A stretch of DNA of 25,671 nucleotides from contig JAOZGV010000179.1 of the NCBI GenBank assembly GCA_026015225.1, positions 1 through 25,671 on the forward strand, read 5' to 3'. The translations under genes were made by a program, and so were the position numbers. Positions 22,577 through 25,671 of this stretch are shown here, in pieces; within the stretch, counting starts at the first letter, position 1, and the number at the start of each line of letters is the position of its first letter. A model generated the notes under the pieces. It was not told the DNA's origin, did not search any database, and saw only the letters and a program-made list of their open reading frames with translations. The stretch comes from Candidatus Bathyarchaeota archaeon (GTDB taxonomy: Archaea > Thermoproteota > Bathyarchaeia > 40CM-2-53-6 > RBG-13-38-9).

Positions 22577-23107
22577 TCAGGTTATCGACGTTCCAAAATT
22601 TTTTTGGATGAAATCTATGGCTTCCTTTTTAGAAATTAAATGATTTGAACCAACATTAGATTTTCTAATTTTTTTCCTCTTGACCCTATAACCTCTCCTT
22701 TTCAAAGTAACAATTACATCCATTCCAATAATTCCAAGTTCCGGCACATATTTTGTTCCCGGAATGTCTATATGTTCCTTGATTCCAAAGGAAAAGTTTC
22801 CAAATTCATCGAATCTAGAAGTATTTAATTTATTTTCTATAGCTTCCAAAGCCTTTTTTAGAAAATCAATAGCATTATCCTTTCTTAAAGTAACAAGGCA
22901 AGCTATCGGTTCACCTTTTCTAATTCCGAAATCCTTTATAGTGTTTTTTGCTTGTCTTGTACATACTTTCTGATTCGAGAGCTGTGCAAGAACTTTTTTT
23001 GCTCTTTCGAGAGGTTCTCCAGACTTGCCAACACTCATATTTATTATTACTTTTTCGATTTGAATTTCCCGCATAGGGTTAACTACCGATTCATTTACAG
23101 ATTTCAT
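22577..23107 (-). CDS. rpl5: Large-subunit ribosomal protein L5
   Basis: The 176-residue protein shows NPMREIQIEKVIINMSVGKSGEPLERAKKVLAQLSNQK, TRQAKNTIKDFGIRKGEPIACLVTLR and GNFSFGIKEHIDIPGTKYVPELGIIGMDVIVTLKRRGYRV, all L5 hallmarks. It binds 5S rRNA. The spacer to L24 is 51 bases, without room for S4e. Confidence 0.95.
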   Translation of the reverse strand: MKSVNESVVNPMREIQIEKVIINMSVGKSGEPLERAKKVLAQLSNQKVCTRQAKNTIKDFGIRKGEPIACLVTLRKDNAIDFLKKALEAIENKLNTSRFDEFGNFSFGIKEHIDIPGTKYVPELGIIGMDVIVTLKRRGYRVKRKKIRKSNVGSNHLISKKEAIDFIQKNFGTSIT

Positions 23108-23158
23108 TTCAACGCAACCAGCGATTTTAATATGCCATTATTTTTCCTTATTGTCGAA

Positions 23159-23542
23159 TTATTTGGCCCTCTCCTTTTTGTCATTCAATCTTCTCTTTCT
23201 CCATTTATCGTCTAGATTGAGATTAGTTATTACTACATTGGATGTATGAGTTGGAACACGAACAGTAGTGCCAGAAACATTTTCTTTTGTTATGCCCTCA
23301 ATTAATAAACAATTCTTTTTTGTATCTACTTCGATAATCTTACCATCAATACCACTAAAATCTCCCCTGCATATTCTCACATTATCGCCTTCCTTTACTC
23401 GGATTGTCTTTATTCCATATTTTTCTCGCAATGTATTTGAAAGTGGAACACCAAGCATTTTCCGTTTTAGATTGATCGCTCCTTTATATTGAATTGCTCT
23501 TTGTTTTTTTGGTTTAGATGAAATATAACTTCTCATAATCAT
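23159..23542 (-). CDS. rpl24: Large-subunit ribosomal protein L24
   Basis: The 127-residue KOW protein has SSKPKKQRAIQYKGAINLKRKMLGVPLSNTLREKYGIKTIRVKEGDNVRICRGDFSGIDGKI, standard archaeal L24. The start has a second in-frame ATG two codons on. In most archaea S4e would follow directly. Confidence 0.94.
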   Translation of the reverse strand: MIMRSYISSKPKKQRAIQYKGAINLKRKMLGVPLSNTLREKYGIKTIRVKEGDNVRICRGDFSGIDGKIIEVDTKKNCLLIEGITKENVSGTTVRVPTHTSNVVITNLNLDDKWRKRRLNDKKERAK

Positions 23543-23553
23543 ACTACCTTAAA

Positions 23554-24003
23554 TTAGATAACGATGCTTGCTATATTGGATACTCTTGGCCATCTTTCAG
23601 CAGCTTCTTTTGCCACAGGACCCTTAATCTCAGTTCCCTTTATCTCACCTTCCGGAGTCATAATTATAGCAGCATTATCTTCAAATTGTACTCTTAATCC
23701 ATCAGGTCTTTTAATAGGCCTTACCTGCCTTACGATGACTGCTGGGAAGATCTGCTTTTTTAAATCTGGAGGGCCTTTTGTGACAGATATTATTACCATA
23801 TCACCTATACATGCAGTTGGAATTCGCCTTAATCTTCCCCTATATCCAACTACATTTATGATCTTTAGTACTTTGGCCCCTGTATTGTCAGCGCACATAA
23901 TCTTGCTTCCAGCAGGCAAACCCCTTGCTAAATTAGGTCTATATTCAATCATTCCTTTTGCGCTTACGGCCCTTGATTTAGGAACTGGCATATTTTCATA
24001 CAA
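23554..24003 (-). CDS. rpl14: Large-subunit ribosomal protein L14
   Basis: LPAGSKIMCADNTGAKVLKIINVVGYRGR and GDMVIISVTKGPPDLKKQIFPAVIVRQVRPIKRPDGLRVQFEDNAAIIMTPEGEIKGTEIKGPVAKEAAERWPR are the universal L14 blocks. At 149 residues it has a short N-terminal extension; Met5 may be the real start. Confidence 0.95.
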   Translation of the reverse strand: MYENMPVPKSRAVSAKGMIEYRPNLARGLPAGSKIMCADNTGAKVLKIINVVGYRGRLRRIPTACIGDMVIISVTKGPPDLKKQIFPAVIVRQVRPIKRPDGLRVQFEDNAAIIMTPEGEIKGTEIKGPVAKEAAERWPRVSNIASIVI

Positions 24004-24013
24004 CCCAAGATTT

Positions 24014-24334
24014 CTATTTCTTTATTACCACAAAGGAGGTTTCTTTACTTATTGGCCTACATTCGGCGATAGTCACATCATCCCCTCTTTTTGCATCCAT
24101 ACAAGGTGGATTGTGTGCCATAATCTTACTTCTTCTTTTTTCATATCTCATGTATTTAGGCAAATAATGCAAATATTCATGTTTAACAACTATAGTTCTC
24201 GTCATCTTATCGCTAGTTACAACGCCCCTCAAGGTTTTACCTCTAACAGAGAGTTTTCCATGAAAAGGGCAATATTCATCTTCACATGTTTTCACTGGGG
24301 GGGATACATTAAGCCCTATATTTTTTACTACCAT
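24014..24334 (-). CDS. rps17: Small-subunit ribosomal protein S17
   Basis: The 106-residue OB-fold protein carries the archaeal N-terminal extension with CEDEYCPFHGKL, then RGKTLRGVVTSDKMTRTIVVKHEYLHYLPKYMRYEKRRSKIMAHNPP. It overlaps the rnp1 stop by seven bases. Confidence 0.94.
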   Translation of the reverse strand: MVVKNIGLNVSPPVKTCEDEYCPFHGKLSVRGKTLRGVVTSDKMTRTIVVKHEYLHYLPKYMRYEKRRSKIMAHNPPCMDAKRGDDVTIAECRPISKETSFVVIKK

Positions 24335-24612
24335 TTTCTCACCTTAGTCTTAAGCCGATTTTCAGGTTTTCCAATCAATTTAATTCCATCCACATTTACA
24401 ATCATTCCACTGGGAAGTTTAAATTGAAACTTCGCAATATTCTTTGGTATAACTTTTCTATCTTTTCCATCCTCAATGAAAAGCGCTTTCTTGGTTTCGA
24501 AAACAACTTTTCCCTTCATACCAATTATTTGTTTATTGCAACAATTAGCAATCTTTACATCAAGCCCTATTAACTCATGCCTTATTATATTTTCAGGAGT
24601 AATTTGAGCCAA
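24328..24612 (-). CDS. rnp1: Ribonuclease P protein component 1 (Rpp29/Pop4)
   Basis: This small Sm-like protein (94 residues) supports the RNase P RNA in maturing tRNA 5' ends. ITPENIIRHELIGLDVKI, GMKGKVVFETKKALFIEDG and VIPKNIAKFQFKLPSGMIVNVDG are diagnostic. Its place between L29 and S17 is conserved in archaea; SUI1, which lies here in many Euryarchaeota, is absent. Confidence 0.92.
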   Translation of the reverse strand: MAQITPENIIRHELIGLDVKIANCCNKQIIGMKGKVVFETKKALFIEDGKDRKVIPKNIAKFQFKLPSGMIVNVDGIKLIGKPENRLKTKVRKW

Positions 24613-24615
24613 CTA

Positions 24616-24828
24616 CTATTCTTTCCTTTTAGTTTCTTTAGCATTCTCAATTGTCAATATTCTAGCAATTGTTTTCCTAATTTCTTTTATTCTTTTTGGA
24701 TCTTCAACAGTTCCACCTGATACCGCCATAGTTCTTAGACGTACCAATTCTGTTCTTAGCTCGCTTAGTCTTTCAGCTCTTTCTTCGGGAAGTAATTGTT
24801 TGATTTCACTCTTTCTCATTATTGGCAA
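24616..24828 (-). CDS. rpl29: Large-subunit ribosomal protein L29
   Basis: A 70-residue helical hairpin protein: IMRKSEIKQLLPEERAERLSELRTELVRLRTMAVSGGTVEDPKRIKEIRKTIARILTIENAK. The TTG start gives MPIMRKSEI, which aligns with the MAILRxSEI start of other archaeal L29 proteins, and overlaps the end of S3 by 23 bases; ATG at 24819 is an alternative. Confidence 0.92.
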   Translation of the reverse strand: MPIMRKSEIKQLLPEERAERLSELRTELVRLRTMAVSGGTVEDPKRIKEIRKTIARILTIENAKETKRKE

Positions 24829-25465
24829 GCTCTATCTTTTCCTCCTCGGATTCTAAATTCTCTGTACCGCCTTCAGTTAATTTCAGCGATGGTTTATCAG
24901 GAAAATCAACATCAGGCGGTAGTATAGTTACTTTTACACCCAATATTCCTGGTTTCAATTGTACTGATACAACGGCGACCTTTAATGATTTAAGTACTGC
25001 GTCCCCTACTTTAGGAAGATATCCTATCCGGAATTTTTCAGATCTCCCCCTCTCTGTAGTCAATTTTCCACTTATAATTACCTCTACACCCAAAGCCCCA
25101 GCGTCCATAATTCTATTTATTGCCCAATAGGCGGCTCTCCTAAAATGAATGCCTTTTTGAAGAGCCGTTGTTATTTGCGAAGCCATTATCTTTGGATCGA
25201 ATTCGGGAATCTCAACAGCTGCTACTGAAATTTGAGGATTTTCAACACCAAATCTTTCTAACTTACTAGTTAACCCTCTTATGTTCTCTCCTCTTCTACC
25301 AATTACCATCCCAGGCTTGGCCGCAAATATAACTACCCTTGTACCAAGGGGAGTCTTCATAAGTTCCAACTTACTATAACCAGCTCTTTGCAATTCTTGA
25401 GCTAGAAACTCATCTATTTTGGTTTTATTTGACCCTTCCTTAATGAAAAACTTATGAATAGACAA
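24806..25465 (-). CDS. rps3: Small-subunit ribosomal protein S3
   Basis: The 219-residue protein has the KH domain with VIGRRGENIRGLTSKLERFG and the C-terminal S3 domain (RRAAYWAINRIMDAGALGVEVIISGKLTTERGRSEKFRIGYLPK), ending in an acidic tail common in archaea. The TTG start follows GGAGG by eight bases, the strongest ribosome-binding site in the cluster. L22 normally lies immediately upstream; here only AT-rich DNA with a promoter is present. Confidence 0.95.
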   Translation of the reverse strand: MSIHKFFIKEGSNKTKIDEFLAQELQRAGYSKLELMKTPLGTRVVIFAAKPGMVIGRRGENIRGLTSKLERFGVENPQISVAAVEIPEFDPKIMASQITTALQKGIHFRRAAYWAINRIMDAGALGVEVIISGKLTTERGRSEKFRIGYLPKVGDAVLKSLKVAVVSVQLKPGILGVKVTILPPDVDFPDKPSLKLTEGGTENLESEEEKIELANNEKE

Positions 25466-25468
25466 ATA

Positions 25469-25522
25469 TTATCCTCCATAACTTGTTCTGCCGGATATGA
25501 ATCTTATTATCAATCTCTTCAT
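25469..25522 (-). other. 17-codon mini-ORF in the S3 leader
   Basis: ATG opens MKRLIIRFISGRTSYGG and stops three bases before the S3 start; its last codons contain the S3 ribosome-binding site. It could be a leader peptide coupling translation to S3 or a chance frame. It does not resemble the C-terminus of L22. Confidence 0.25.
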
Positions 25523-25586
25523 TAAATACAAAACTAATAGCACCTATGCTTCTAATTATTAAGCTTCAAAGCTAAATCTTAAACGT

Positions 25587-25597
25587 CTTATATAATT
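25587..25597 (-). promoter_or_regulatory. TATA box for the S3-led ribosomal operon
   Basis: AATTATATAAG on the minus strand is a near-ideal archaeal TATA element. Transcription would start near 25563, giving a leader of about 95 bases before S3, available for autoregulation. Confidence 0.5.
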
Positions 25598-25671
25598 TTA
25601 TCGAAAAATGTTAGAAAAAGCGGGAAGATTAATAATTATGATGTTTTTTTATGATAGTAAACCTCATTTTG

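Noticed and set aside
23564..24427. Long plus-strand frame of 287 codons opposite L14 and S17
   Set aside because: It is antisense to two clear ribosomal protein genes and has no recognisable domain.
1..25671. CRISPR arrays, transposases, integrases, toxin-antitoxin or restriction genes
   Set aside because: No regularly spaced repeats and no such protein motifs were found on either strand.

Overview
The window is an AT-rich archaeal chromosome segment, probably from the TACK group; a Bathyarchaeia-like anaerobe is my guess, which the sequence alone cannot prove. Evidence for Archaea: the ribosomal proteins are of archaeal type (L14e, L19e, L32e, an archaeal S17 with a Cys pair, a short zinc-ribbon S14), beside the RNase P protein Rnp1, SecY, archaeal AdkA, an EMC3/Ylp1-like DUF106 protein, archaeal CMP kinase and Cbf5. 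A tRNA-Ser and cbf5 are both apparently interrupted by introns of the kind cut at bulge-helix-bulge (BHB) sites. Presence of L14e argues against a typical Thaumarchaeote.

Layout. Positions 1-4400 hold an FAD-dependent oxidoreductase (+) and two glycosyltransferases transcribed apart from each other (GT2 on -, GT4 on +). Positions 4530-14430 are a catabolic and transport island: a RidA-family protein, both subunits of indolepyruvate:ferredoxin oxidoreductase (iorAB), a branched-chain/aromatic amino-acid type ABC importer (Tat-signal binding protein, LivH, LivM on +; LivF, LivG on -, convergent), a lone Lrp-type ligand-sensing domain, and a phenylacetate-CoA-ligase-family enzyme. Together they suggest uptake of amino acids or aryl acids, 2-oxoacid oxidation to acyl-CoA with reduced ferredoxin, and acyl-CoA/acid interconversion. 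From 14890 to the right end everything is on the minus strand: tRNA-Ser(GGA), cbf5, and the ribosomal/secretion cluster. In transcription order it reads S3-L29-rnp1-S17-L14-L24-L5-S14-L6-L32e-L19e-S5-L15-secY-adkA-DUF106-cmk-L14e-cbf5-tRNA-Ser.

Main points for a second look. (1) cbf5 is split between two reading frames by a 20-nt insertion at the catalytic-Asp codon; removing it restores a full-length enzyme, and the flanks fold as a BHB-like splice site, so this looks like a very short mRNA intron. (2) The tRNA next to it reads as tRNA-Ser(GGA) only if two introns are removed, one inside the anticodon stem. (3) The spc-type ribosomal cluster lacks S4e, S8, L18 and L30 with clean short junctions, and begins at S3 with its own promoter, without L22. 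(4) A family of short alternating purine-pyrimidine GC tracts (AGCGCGCGCT and variants), usually followed by CTA(T/A), recurs mainly between genes in otherwise AT-rich DNA; I do not recognise it. Several genes start at TTG or ATG five bases after a GGTGA Shine-Dalgarno sequence, which I used to choose starts.
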